From the NCBI GenBank assembly GCA_030826945.1, contig JAPQLC010000017.1:1-64000 (forward strand): DNA of 64,000 nucleotides. The letters are read 5' to 3'. Under the pieces are notes generated by a model, which had not been told where the DNA came from, did no database searches, and saw only the letters and a program-made list of their open reading frames with translations. The DNA is from Candidatus Thiobius zoothamnicola (GTDB taxonomy: Bacteria > Pseudomonadota > Gammaproteobacteria > Chromatiales > Chromatiaceae). This document shows, in pieces, positions 7,629-15,466 of this stretch (its first letter is position 1; each line of letters opens with the position of its first letter). A program made the position numbers and the translations under genes.

Positions 7629-8915
7629 ATGAGTGCAGGGTTGATGTTGGGCAATCTGCATTGTCCTTTAATTTATTTCAAAGACCGGGTTTTGACGCAG
7701 GCGGATATTTTTTCGGCGGCCATCCATTTGGCGGAAGCCCTGCAACATCAGCCTGCGGCTCATATCATCAATCTGTGTGAGAATCGTCAGGATTTCATCA
7801 CGGTTCTCTTAGGCGCGGCGTTGAGCGGTAAAATCAGCGTGCTTCCGCCCGATTCAGCGCGTGCCACGCTGGATAAAATACGTTTGGCCCTGAAAAGCAG
7901 CCACTGTATTCACGATTTGCCGGAGACGATTTATGCGGATCCTTTAAGTCAACAGGTCATCACCAAACGATTTGATCCGCTATCAATTTCGCAAAGTCTT
8001 TTATATTTGTACACTTCCGGTTCAACCGGTGAACCCAAGCCAGTGCGTAAAACCTTGCAGCATTTGTTGGATGCGGCGGAGTTGGCGATCACCCGGTTGT
8101 CTCTGGATGCGTCTTGCAGCTTGATCAGCACGGTGCCCAGCCAGCATATGTATGGTCTTGAGAGTTCGGTGTTCTGGCCTTTGTCAGCCAATGCGCCGGT
8201 TTGGCACCGTAAAACCTTCTTTATTGACGATATATTGGCGTCTTTGGATATATTGGCCAATCAGCGGCCCTATCTGGTATCGACGCCGCTGCATCTGGAA
8301 AAAATGCTGGCGCAGGCGACCCATGCCGTAGATTCGCCGCCTGCTGCGATTATCTCCGCCACGGCACCATTGTCCATGGAACTGGCGCAGCGGTTAGAGC
8401 AGCATTTCAATACGCAGGTAATTGAGGTTTATGGCAGCACGGAAACCAGTTCAATTGCAACCCGCCACGCCGCCACGGCATCAACCTGGCGACCTTATGG
8501 CGGCATCGATTTCCGGGCAAACCCACAGCAGGTTTATTTGCCGTATGCCAATCAATGGCTGGCACTGCATGATGACATTGAATGGCTGCCCGATGGTTGT
8601 TTCAAATTATTGGGCAGACGGCAGGATGTTGTGAAAGTTGGTGGGAAACGTCATTCATTGGTCTATTTAAATCAGTTATTGAACCAAATACCCGAGATTA
8701 CTGAAGGCGTTATCTTGCAGGCTGAACCCGATCAACGCCTCAGTGCTTTTGTGGTCAGCACCCATTCTCAGGTTAAGCGCTTGATTCAGGGTGTTTTTCT
8801 GGATGCGGTTGATCCATTATTCATCCCCCGCCCAATTATTCGCCTGGATGCGCTGCCGCGCACCGGTACTGGCAAGGTGCAAATGGGTTTGTTGCGGCGA
8901 AAACTGAACGCATGA
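7629..8915 (+). CDS. AMP-dependent acyl ligase (ApeH-type)
   Basis: A 428-residue ANL-superfamily adenylating enzyme. It has the P-loop-like TSGSTGEPKP motif (129-138), the VYGSTETSS motif near 265-272, and a C-terminal GRRQDVVKVGGKR hinge followed by a RTGTGKVQ segment carrying the catalytic Lys. It probably activates an aromatic acid such as a hydroxybenzoate and loads it on the neighbouring ACP as starter unit. It is shorter than typical acyl-CoA synthetases, as is usual for this cluster type. ATG 7629 has AGG just upstream. Its stop overlaps the next start (ATGA). Confidence 0.85.
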   Translation: MSAGLMLGNLHCPLIYFKDRVLTQADIFSAAIHLAEALQHQPAAHIINLCENRQDFITVLLGAALSGKISVLPPDSARATLDKIRLALKSSHCIHDLPETIYADPLSQQVITKRFDPLSISQSLLYLYTSGSTGEPKPVRKTLQHLLDAAELAITRLSLDASCSLISTVPSQHMYGLESSVFWPLSANAPVWHRKTFFIDDILASLDILANQRPYLVSTPLHLEKMLAQATHAVDSPPAAIISATAPLSMELAQRLEQHFNTQVIEVYGSTETSSIATRHAATASTWRPYGGIDFRANPQQVYLPYANQWLALHDDIEWLPDGCFKLLGRRQDVVKVGGKRHSLVYLNQLLNQIPEITEGVILQAEPDQRLSAFVVSTHSQVKRLIQGVFLDAVDPLFIPRPIIRLDALPRTGTGKVQMGLLRRKLNA

Positions 8916-9223
8916 AAAGCAATTTCAAAATACCGTCGTCTCATCCGGTATTTGATGGACATTTCCCCCAATATCCTGTTGTTCCCGGAGCCATGTTATT
9001 GCAGGAAATCGAACATGCCGTACAAAAGCATTGGCCCCACCTTGAAGTCAGCTCAATTCAGCATATGAAATTTATCCGCCCGGTCAGGCCGGACGAGCGG
9101 ATCACCATCACTCTGGAAGATAAGAAGATGGGCTGTCTGCCAGTGACGCTTTCAGTGCGATTGCATGCCGTCGATAAACTTGTTGCAAAGGGCGGTATCG
9201 TCGTGCAAAACGCCTCGTCATGA
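8912..9223 (+). CDS. 3-hydroxyacyl-ACP dehydratase, FabZ-like (ApeI-type)
   Basis: A 103-residue single-hotdog dehydratase with the FabZ/FabA-type motif HPVFDGHFPQYPVVPGAML at residues 11-29, including the His of GHFP. It should dehydrate 3-hydroxyacyl-ACP to the trans-enoyl form, so that repeated cycles without enoyl reduction leave the conjugated polyene. The start overlaps the ligase stop and the end overlaps the acyltransferase start, so it is fully embedded in the operon. It complements the more divergent dehydratase encoded at 987. Confidence 0.85.
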   Translation: MKSNFKIPSSHPVFDGHFPQYPVVPGAMLLQEIEHAVQKHWPHLEVSSIQHMKFIRPVRPDERITITLEDKKMGCLPVTLSVRLHAVDKLVAKGGIVVQNASS

Positions 9224-10092
9224 GTACGCAGTGGATCCAACGGCAGGAGCGTTCCAACCGGTTTTTTCTGCGCCTGATACGTTTCATGGGCTTATCTTTG
9301 CCCAGGCGGGCTTTAACGCCTTTGCTGCATCTGATTACGCTGTTTTTTTATTTACGCAGCGTTGAAGAGCGAAAATCATCCCGGCGCTATTTGCAAAGAG
9401 TGTTGGATAAGCCAGTGCGTTGGTGGCATACCTATCAGCATTTTTATACGTTTGCGGCAACGCTATTGGACCGCATTTATTTTCTGACGGGTCGTCTGCA
9501 AGCCTTTCATATTCAAACCAATAATGCGGAGATGGTCGCAGCATTACGTAAACAGCCAGCCCAAATCTGGTTGGGTGCGCATTTTGGTAATCTGGACGCT
9601 ATGCGGGTATTAGCGGCGGAATATCCGGAGTTCCATTTCCGCATTGTCATGAAAGTTGAGCAAAACGCCACCCTTGTCGGTTTGTTAAATGAACTGAATC
9701 CAACATTTCGTGAAATGGTTATCCCATTTCGTGGATTAGGCACGATATTTGAGATTGCCGAAGCGTTGGATCAACAGATGACGGTTGCTTTGCTGAATGA
9801 TCGCGTGGTTGAGGAAGCCGGTTCAAAAAACATTCTCTTTATCGACAAAGAAGCCCCGATTCCTGATAGCGCCGTTCAATTGGCGCTGAAATATCAATTG
9901 CCGTTAGTCCAGTTTTTCCCTATTTACTTGGGTGCGCAGCGCTACAAACTGATCTTTATACCTTTATCCACACACGAACGAACCGTGGAGCAAATTCTGA
10001 CCGAATATATGCGCAACCTCGAAACCTTATGTCGCCGTTATCCTTACAATTGGTTTAATTTTTTCGATTACTGGCATGATGACGCTATTTAA
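9220..10092 (+). CDS. LpxL/HtrB-family acyltransferase
   Basis: A 290-residue lysophospholipid/lauroyl acyltransferase family protein. The catalytic H-x4-D motif is AHFGNLD (His121, Asp126), and the C-terminal part ends with the WFNFFDYW segment common in this family. A hydrophobic N-terminal helix (about 32-46) should anchor it at the inner-membrane cytoplasmic face. In aryl polyene clusters such an enzyme transfers the polyene from ACP to a lipid or sugar acceptor. It overlaps the dehydratase by 4 bp and the LolA-like gene by 17 bp. Confidence 0.82.
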   Translation: MSTQWIQRQERSNRFFLRLIRFMGLSLPRRALTPLLHLITLFFYLRSVEERKSSRRYLQRVLDKPVRWWHTYQHFYTFAATLLDRIYFLTGRLQAFHIQTNNAEMVAALRKQPAQIWLGAHFGNLDAMRVLAAEYPEFHFRIVMKVEQNATLVGLLNELNPTFREMVIPFRGLGTIFEIAEALDQQMTVALLNDRVVEEAGSKNILFIDKEAPIPDSAVQLALKYQLPLVQFFPIYLGAQRYKLIFIPLSTHERTVEQILTEYMRNLETLCRRYPYNWFNFFDYWHDDAI

Positions 10093-10636
10093 GCGATGGT
10101 GGCTTTTCTGTTTGTTGGTCAGCATGACCGTCGAAGCCTCGCCGGAAAGTGCCTTACAGCAATATCAACGCTGGTTGACCCAGGCTCCCCATAAAGGTGA
10201 ATTCAGTGAAATCCGCCATGATGCCCTGTTAGGTATAGCGCATCAATTCAAGGGTGATTTTGAAGCCAAGGAGGATGAGGTATCGCTGGTTTATCGGAAT
10301 CCCCCGGCTGGCCGTTTGCACTACACTGGTGATCGCTTACATATTCAATTGCCAGATAAACAACATACCGTCGAATTGGGCGATGCGCCGGAAGCTGGTT
10401 TGTTATTCCAGATCATCAGCGCTCTGTTTAATGGTGATCTGATTCGACTTGAGCAACTCGCCGCGTATCAATTGGTGTCCGCCGATGGGACTTGGCGGAT
10501 GATATTGCGACCCGGGGTGCAAAGTTGGTCTGTCTCCCAAATCTTACTGGAACCGCAAAAGGGTGGGGGAGCCATGCTGACCATTGAACATGATCAGGGT
10601 GATTGGCGGAAAATCCAACTAATGCGCGGTCAATGA
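10076..10636 (+). CDS. LolA-like outer membrane lipoprotein carrier
   Basis: A 186-residue protein with an N-terminal signal peptide (hydrophobic WWLFCLLVSMTVEAS, cleavage near residue 22). The mature part resembles LolA-related periplasmic carriers of polyene clusters: beta-rich, with FSEIRHDALLGIAHQFKGDF and a VSLVYRNPPAGRLHYTGDRL stretch. It would shuttle the lipid-linked product across the periplasm after MMPL-driven export. It starts inside the acyltransferase gene, and its stop overlaps the exporter start (ATGA). The substrate is inferred from context. Confidence 0.75.
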   Translation: MMTLFKRWWLFCLLVSMTVEASPESALQQYQRWLTQAPHKGEFSEIRHDALLGIAHQFKGDFEAKEDEVSLVYRNPPAGRLHYTGDRLHIQLPDKQHTVELGDAPEAGLLFQIISALFNGDLIRLEQLAAYQLVSADGTWRMILRPGVQSWSVSQILLEPQKGGGAMLTIEHDQGDWRKIQLMRGQ

Positions 10637-12855
10637 CAGCTAAAATGACGATGCGCATCCTGTCTCCCTGGTTGGTTTTAGCGTTGCTGGTGGGTTTGTT
10701 GGTAAATCAGGCTGAGATTCGCCATGATCTGACCCAATTCTTTCCAGATGACAGCCACCAATTAATTCGTCATCAATTAGACAAGAGTCTGCATAACCCT
10801 TGGCTGATTCTGTTCATTGAAGGCGAAGACTCATCGCAACTGGCTCAACTCAGTCAGCAATTGAAAACCCGATTGCTCCAGCAGACGTTCATCCAACAGG
10901 TTAAAAATGGGGCGTTCGATGAGAATCCTTCTCATGACACGGAACACCCACTGTTCGCTTACCGCTATTTGCTCAGTGATATCAAGCAACCCATCGAAAC
11001 TCATATGCGTGATCGTTGGCAGGAGTGGCGGCTTGGTGTCGTGCCGGACAAAACGATGTTGTTGGCGGATCCGACCTACACTTGGCAACGTTACTTAGGT
11101 CGTCTAAGGCCGCCGCAGAATCTTGATCGTACCCATGGTGTCTGGTTATTACCCGGACTTCCCTTGCGCGCGCTCATGCTGATTGAAGTCAGGCAACCTT
11201 TCGGCGCGCAACAAGCGGATCAATTACAGCAAATGCTGCGCGAAGCAGCACCAAGTCCAATGACGCTGACCGGCCCGGCCTGGATTGCCAATGCGTCTCA
11301 GCACGTGATCGAACACATCATTCAACAAACCAGTTTACTGATCAGTTTGCTGGTGGGCGGCTTATTGTTATGGGTATTTCGCTCGATCCGTACTTTGATT
11401 TTGGTCTTTGTTCCTTTGTTATCCGCACTCATGGGAGGAGCGCTGGCTGTGCAATGGTCATTCGGCGAGATCCAGGCGTTGACTTTGGCATTGGGTAGCG
11501 TATTGATTGGGGTGGCGGTCGATTATCCTATTCATGTCGCTCATGCCGGTGGGCGTAGACAGCATTTGATCTGGCGTGCATTGATGATTGGTTGGGGTTC
11601 CACGTTGCTGGGTTTTGGTGCCTTGTTGCTCAGTGATATTGAGGGTTTACAACAATTAGCCGTATTCAGCTTGGCCGGATTGAGTTTGGCTATGTTGATG
11701 ACTTGGTTCATGCTGCCGGTGCTTGGCAGACGGGATAATGGACCAACGCTACCTTCCCCTCAAGTCATTGCCCGTCCTTGGCATATCAAGGACAGTGTCC
11801 TGGCAGGCTTATTGGGGGTATGTCTGGCGTTCGTCATCATATTCCCCAACCAAACGGATACGCGCTTATTTTCTCTGGGTGCTATACCGCAGTCTTTGAT
11901 TATGGCTGATCAGGAGGCACGTCAGGCACTGGGCATGGCTGAAGTGGGTCAATACCTTTGGGTCGCGCGCAATGCATCCATTGAGCACTTGTTGCAGTCG
12001 GAGGAAGCTTTGGTTGAATCACTGGATGAGTTAGTCGCTCAGGGAGCCTTCAGTCATTATCAAATGTTGGCTGACTGGCTGCCGAGCGCGGCATTACAAC
12101 GTGTCCGCCAGGCCAAACTACCGGGTGAGCGGATCATTCATCGTGCGTTGACTGATCTGCCATTAACGCCCGAACATCTTCAGACTTTCATTAACGACAT
12201 ACAACAAAGCCGAACGCTACCGGCCTTGTCTCTGTCTGATTATGCGGCTTTAATGCCCGAACTCTCGTCAGACCAATTGTTATTGCGCACGGAGCAGGAT
12301 ATCGTCGGTTTGATTCCGCTAACCCAAGTGCAAGACGCTGATAGCATCCGCCGTTTTGCGGATACCCATCCGCATGTCGCTTATATTGATCAACGACAGA
12401 TCGTGCGTGAGCAATTCAACCAGCTAAGCTACCAAGTCATTCAATTGGCGGCTGGCGGCTTGATTGCTATTGCTATATTTCTGGTGATTTGGCTGCGCAG
12501 CCCGATACAGGCTTTAAAACGGCTATTGCCTTGTCTGCTTAGCATTGGGTTTACATTGATCTTGTTGAGCATGGTTGGGCAGGCGTTATCCATTTTCCAC
12601 ATCATCGCTTTATTGCTGGTGGCAGCAATCAGCCTGGATTACAGTGTCCTGTTGCATAGTCGGCCTGATACCATCGCTGTGTCCGCTTGGTTATCCGTTG
12701 TCGCCGTTGCTTATCTCACCAGCACCCTTGCTTTCCTGACGCTTGGCTTAAGTGACTTATTCATACTTAATGCGCTGGGTCTGACGGTTGCTGTGGGCAT
12801 TTCTTTGGCTTTTGTATTGGCGTATTGGCAGACCAAATCCTCGGTCGCAAGGTAA
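10633..12855 (+). CDS. MMPL/RND-type exporter
   Basis: A 740-residue RND-superfamily transporter of the MMPL group with the duplicated layout: one TM helix, a large periplasmic domain, a TM bundle (about residues 240-370), a second periplasmic domain, and a final TM bundle (about 610-735). Conserved MMPL-like segments are GSVLIGVAVDYPIHVAHAG in the first bundle and AAISLDYSVLLHSR in the second, each with the Asp expected for proton coupling. It probably moves the polyene lipid out of the inner membrane for the LolA-like carrier. ATG 10633 (ATGA overlap with the upstream stop) is preferred to the ATG at 10603. Its last 89 bp overlap the convergent glycosyltransferase gene. Confidence 0.87.
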   Translation: MTAKMTMRILSPWLVLALLVGLLVNQAEIRHDLTQFFPDDSHQLIRHQLDKSLHNPWLILFIEGEDSSQLAQLSQQLKTRLLQQTFIQQVKNGAFDENPSHDTEHPLFAYRYLLSDIKQPIETHMRDRWQEWRLGVVPDKTMLLADPTYTWQRYLGRLRPPQNLDRTHGVWLLPGLPLRALMLIEVRQPFGAQQADQLQQMLREAAPSPMTLTGPAWIANASQHVIEHIIQQTSLLISLLVGGLLLWVFRSIRTLILVFVPLLSALMGGALAVQWSFGEIQALTLALGSVLIGVAVDYPIHVAHAGGRRQHLIWRALMIGWGSTLLGFGALLLSDIEGLQQLAVFSLAGLSLAMLMTWFMLPVLGRRDNGPTLPSPQVIARPWHIKDSVLAGLLGVCLAFVIIFPNQTDTRLFSLGAIPQSLIMADQEARQALGMAEVGQYLWVARNASIEHLLQSEEALVESLDELVAQGAFSHYQMLADWLPSAALQRVRQAKLPGERIIHRALTDLPLTPEHLQTFINDIQQSRTLPALSLSDYAALMPELSSDQLLLRTEQDIVGLIPLTQVQDADSIRRFADTHPHVAYIDQRQIVREQFNQLSYQVIQLAAGGLIAIAIFLVIWLRSPIQALKRLLPCLLSIGFTLILLSMVGQALSIFHIIALLLVAAISLDYSVLLHSRPDTIAVSAWLSVVAVAYLTSTLAFLTLGLSDLFILNALGLTVAVGISLAFVLAYWQTKSSVAR

Positions 12856-13588
12856 GCGAACAATACAGGCTGGGCAAACGCAGCATGCCTGCCAGCAAGT
12901 GTTTTGCGATCATCCAGGTGATTTGGCGAATATCCCGCCAGGCATTGAAGTGGCTGGCGCGTCGCGCTTGGGGATAAATGGCGCGTGTCTCCACGAAAGC
13001 CAGGGGATAACCTAATCGAGCGGCGTGAATGATGATTTCGCTTTCAAACACAAATCCCGAATGATTCATATGTCGTGTCGGTAAGGTCTCCAACAACGTT
13101 CGGGGATATAAACGAAAACCTGATTGAGAATCCAGAATTGGATGGCCAGCGGCCCATGAAACCCAAAAGTCCGCAATTTTATTGGCAATCCGCCGTGCTT
13201 TGGGTGCTGCTTCAAGGCGATTTGGCCGACGGGCGGCGATGATGAAACTGGTTTTACCGAAATGTTGCCAGGCATCCAGCAAAGCTGGGATAGATGCCGG
13301 GTCGTGTTGCGCATCGCCATCCAGCGTGATGACGCAGTCAACCTGACGTTCAAGCGCCGCCTGAAAGCCGGATAATAATGCATTCGCTTTACCTTGATTA
13401 TGGCTATGCCGTACTAATCGAGCGCCTGCGGCGGCGGCTAATTCTGCTGTTTTGTCCGTTGATGCATCATCCACCACAATCACCTCCAAACCCAAATGCG
13501 ATACGCTTTCAACGACTTGCTGAATGGTGAATCGTTCATTAAAGGCAGGAATAACAATTGCGTAGGATTTCAGAGAAACCGTTCTCAT
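12767..13588 (-). CDS. Family 2 glycosyltransferase
   Basis: A 273-residue GT-A enzyme: start AIVIPAFNERFTIQQVV, nucleotide-binding VVDDASTDKTAEL, and a TLDGDAQHDP (DxD-like) metal site. It resembles dolichyl-phosphate-mannose-synthase-like transferases and probably adds a sugar to the lipid or polyene. ATG 13588 overlaps the upstream stop (ATGA); a longer frame to 13705 lies inside that gene and is not needed. The C-terminal ~30 residues are encoded in DNA that also encodes the end of the MMPL exporter on the other strand. That tail is polar and proline-rich, so it may be a recent read-on. Confidence 0.85.
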   Translation of the reverse strand: MRTVSLKSYAIVIPAFNERFTIQQVVESVSHLGLEVIVVDDASTDKTAELAAAAGARLVRHSHNQGKANALLSGFQAALERQVDCVITLDGDAQHDPASIPALLDAWQHFGKTSFIIAARRPNRLEAAPKARRIANKIADFWVSWAAGHPILDSQSGFRLYPRTLLETLPTRHMNHSGFVFESEIIIHAARLGYPLAFVETRAIYPQARRASHFNAWRDIRQITWMIAKHLLAGMLRLPSLYCSLTLRPRIWSANTPIQKPKKCPQQPSDPAH

Positions 13589-14280
13589 TGAATTTTGGCT
13601 AGGATACGTCGTCTTTTTAATAGCTTTGATACGAAGAAACCCGTGTTGTACCAATGAGACAGAAACGCCTCTGAGGCAATCTTTCGGTAAACGTTCAACT
13701 GGCAACTCAGATTTGGTTCGGCGGCCACCAAATGGACTTTAAACCCCAAACCTTGTGAGATCAGCAAACAGCGGTATAAATGATATCGACTGGATACCAA
13801 TACGACTTCCAGTGCCAAATTTCGTTGTCGTAGATCGCTTCTGATATTTCTCAGGTTTTCCAGTGTATTACGTGACCGTTCTTCCAACACGACATTGACG
13901 TGAGGCGGTAATTGATTCTGTAGCCAACGCCACCCAGCCCGGGCTTCACTGATGACATTGGGTTTAATGGCACCGCCCAGCAGAAACATGTATTGAACGT
14001 TGTTTTGTTGGCAAAGGGTCACGGCGCGACGCAGACGGGATTGAAAATCCGCGTCTGGTTTGTTGGCGTTAAGCCGTTTGCCAAATACCAGCATTTTGTC
14101 TGATTCTAATGCGGAATTTGGCGCGGCTGTTGTGAAGATGGCATAACGCCAAACCTTATGAGCGTGCCATAACCAACTCAATCCGGCGGAAAACAAAATA
14201 ACCGATACGGAAACGCCAAGCATCAACAAGCCATCATAGTCCGTGTCAGATTGATCGCTGGAAACCCGGAGGCGTTGCAT
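13585..14280 (-). CDS. DUF218 (YdcF/SanA-like) membrane protein
   Basis: A 231-residue DUF218-family protein. One TM helix (about residues 17-36, LLMLGVSVSVILFSAGLSWL) precedes a domain with MLVFGKRL, FLLGGAIKP, SEARAGWRWL and ERSRNTLENL, the core blocks of YdcF/SanA-type proteins, which have roles at the envelope that are poorly defined. ATG 14280 is chosen because the longer frame to 14613 would run across the end of the SQR-like gene. It sits between glycosyltransferase and flavoprotein genes in a four-gene leftward unit and may help envelope modification. Confidence 0.8.
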   Translation of the reverse strand: MQRLRVSSDQSDTDYDGLLMLGVSVSVILFSAGLSWLWHAHKVWRYAIFTTAAPNSALESDKMLVFGKRLNANKPDADFQSRLRRAVTLCQQNNVQYMFLLGGAIKPNVISEARAGWRWLQNQLPPHVNVVLEERSRNTLENLRNIRSDLRQRNLALEVVLVSSRYHLYRCLLISQGLGFKVHLVAAEPNLSCQLNVYRKIASEAFLSHWYNTGFFVSKLLKRRRILAKIQ

Positions 14281-14305
14281 ACCCGACAATTCGAGGATCT
14301 CGGGT

Positions 14306-15433
14306 TCAACGATATTGACGCAGGTAGCGCCACTCAAATAAACGTTTAGCCCAATGAAAAAAGCGACTTTGCGGCAGCACCCGGCTTTTCTTCTCGGTGC
14401 GGCTGACCAGCATGCCTTTGCTGCATGAGTCAACGATGCAAACCAGTTCCGCTTTGTAGGTGGCGTTGGGTTGTTGGCCTTTAAACTCATCCAACAGATT
14501 TTTCGCTGCCGCTTCGGCTTGTAGATCCGCCATGTGAGCCTGTTTGGGCAACCAGTCCGGGCCGGGGAAGCTGCCTGAATCGCCAGCGACATAAACTTTG
14601 TCCGCACCTTCAACCTGACACAGCGTATTCGCCTTCAGCATACCGCCAGTGGATCGTGCGAGTTGCGTGTTATCAAACCAGGTATTACCGGTCATGCCGG
14701 GCATGAAGAGGATTAAATCGGCAGGGAATTCTCCGCCCTCAGTCATGACTTTATCAGCAGTAAAGCCTTGCATTTTATGTCCGAGATGGGTGTCGATATC
14801 CCGTTTGGCCATTTCCTTCAGCAAGCCTTCCACCGCCTGAGGGCCAAGACGTTGACCAGGTTTGGGCGCAGGGGTGAAAAAAATCAGTTTGAATGGATCA
14901 CGTTTGCCTTGTTGGCGCAGCCAGGTGTCAATCCCGAACATGAATTCAAATACCGGGCCGCCACGCATCGCTGAAGGTTCCTTCGGATTGCCAGCGAAAC
15001 CGAAAGCCAGAACGCCGCCTTGCATGGCGTGTAAGCGATCACGGATTTGGTTGGCTGATGATACGCCGCCACACGGTACGATGACGTGTTCAATGCCAGG
15101 TAGTTTGCGGATAAAACGTCCACCTGAGGCAATGATCAGACCATCGTTTTCGATGTCGTCATGGGTGGTATGCAAAATGCGTCCATCATCACTCAAACCT
15201 GTGGCTTCGGCTGAATGGTAATTAACGTTTTGGCGGCGGAAAAAATTTTCCAGTGGGATAACCACGTCTTCGGGTTTACGTAAACCTGTGGGTATCCAGA
15301 TGGTGCTGGGGTAGTAAACGAATTTTGGTTCGGGCGCAACCAAATCAATATGCAGTTTGGCATCTAGCGCGCGTAGCTTGCGTACGGCGGTGAGCGCGCC
15401 GAAACCGGCACCGACAATCGTCACACGGGGCAT
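14306..15433 (-). CDS. SQR-like FAD-dependent oxidoreductase
   Basis: A 375-residue flavoprotein of the sulfide:quinone oxidoreductase-like group. It starts with the dinucleotide-binding MPRVTIVGAGFGALTAVRKL and has the second FAD motif YVAGDSG near 281-287. Cysteines lie at 121 (IVPCGGVSS), 272, 332 and 337 (VCIVDSC); a pair of redox Cys is required for SQR chemistry. It lacks a signal peptide and probably sits on the inner membrane, reducing quinone. Its place in a polyene locus could mean a role in desaturation or redox, but SQR-like homologues are also found alone for sulfide detoxification. Substrate not determined. Confidence 0.75.
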   Translation of the reverse strand: MPRVTIVGAGFGALTAVRKLRALDAKLHIDLVAPEPKFVYYPSTIWIPTGLRKPEDVVIPLENFFRRQNVNYHSAEATGLSDDGRILHTTHDDIENDGLIIASGGRFIRKLPGIEHVIVPCGGVSSANQIRDRLHAMQGGVLAFGFAGNPKEPSAMRGGPVFEFMFGIDTWLRQQGKRDPFKLIFFTPAPKPGQRLGPQAVEGLLKEMAKRDIDTHLGHKMQGFTADKVMTEGGEFPADLILFMPGMTGNTWFDNTQLARSTGGMLKANTLCQVEGADKVYVAGDSGSFPGPDWLPKQAHMADLQAEAAAKNLLDEFKGQQPNATYKAELVCIVDSCSKGMLVSRTEKKSRVLPQSRFFHWAKRLFEWRYLRQYR

Positions 15434-15466
15434 GAGGGATTCCTTAAATGATGAGTTGCTTTAACA

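Noticed and set aside
12788..13015. Plus-strand frame after the MMPL gene
   Set aside because: It lies opposite the GT2 gene and has no similarity or ribosome-binding site; it is a shadow.
13588..13705. N-terminal extension of the glycosyltransferase
   Set aside because: It overlaps the DUF218 gene in another frame, and the ATGA start at 13588 gives the normal GT2 N-terminus.
14280..14613. N-terminal extension of the DUF218 gene
   Set aside because: It runs antisense-free but across the SQR-like gene in another frame and has no family similarity; ATG 14280 gives a normal TM start.
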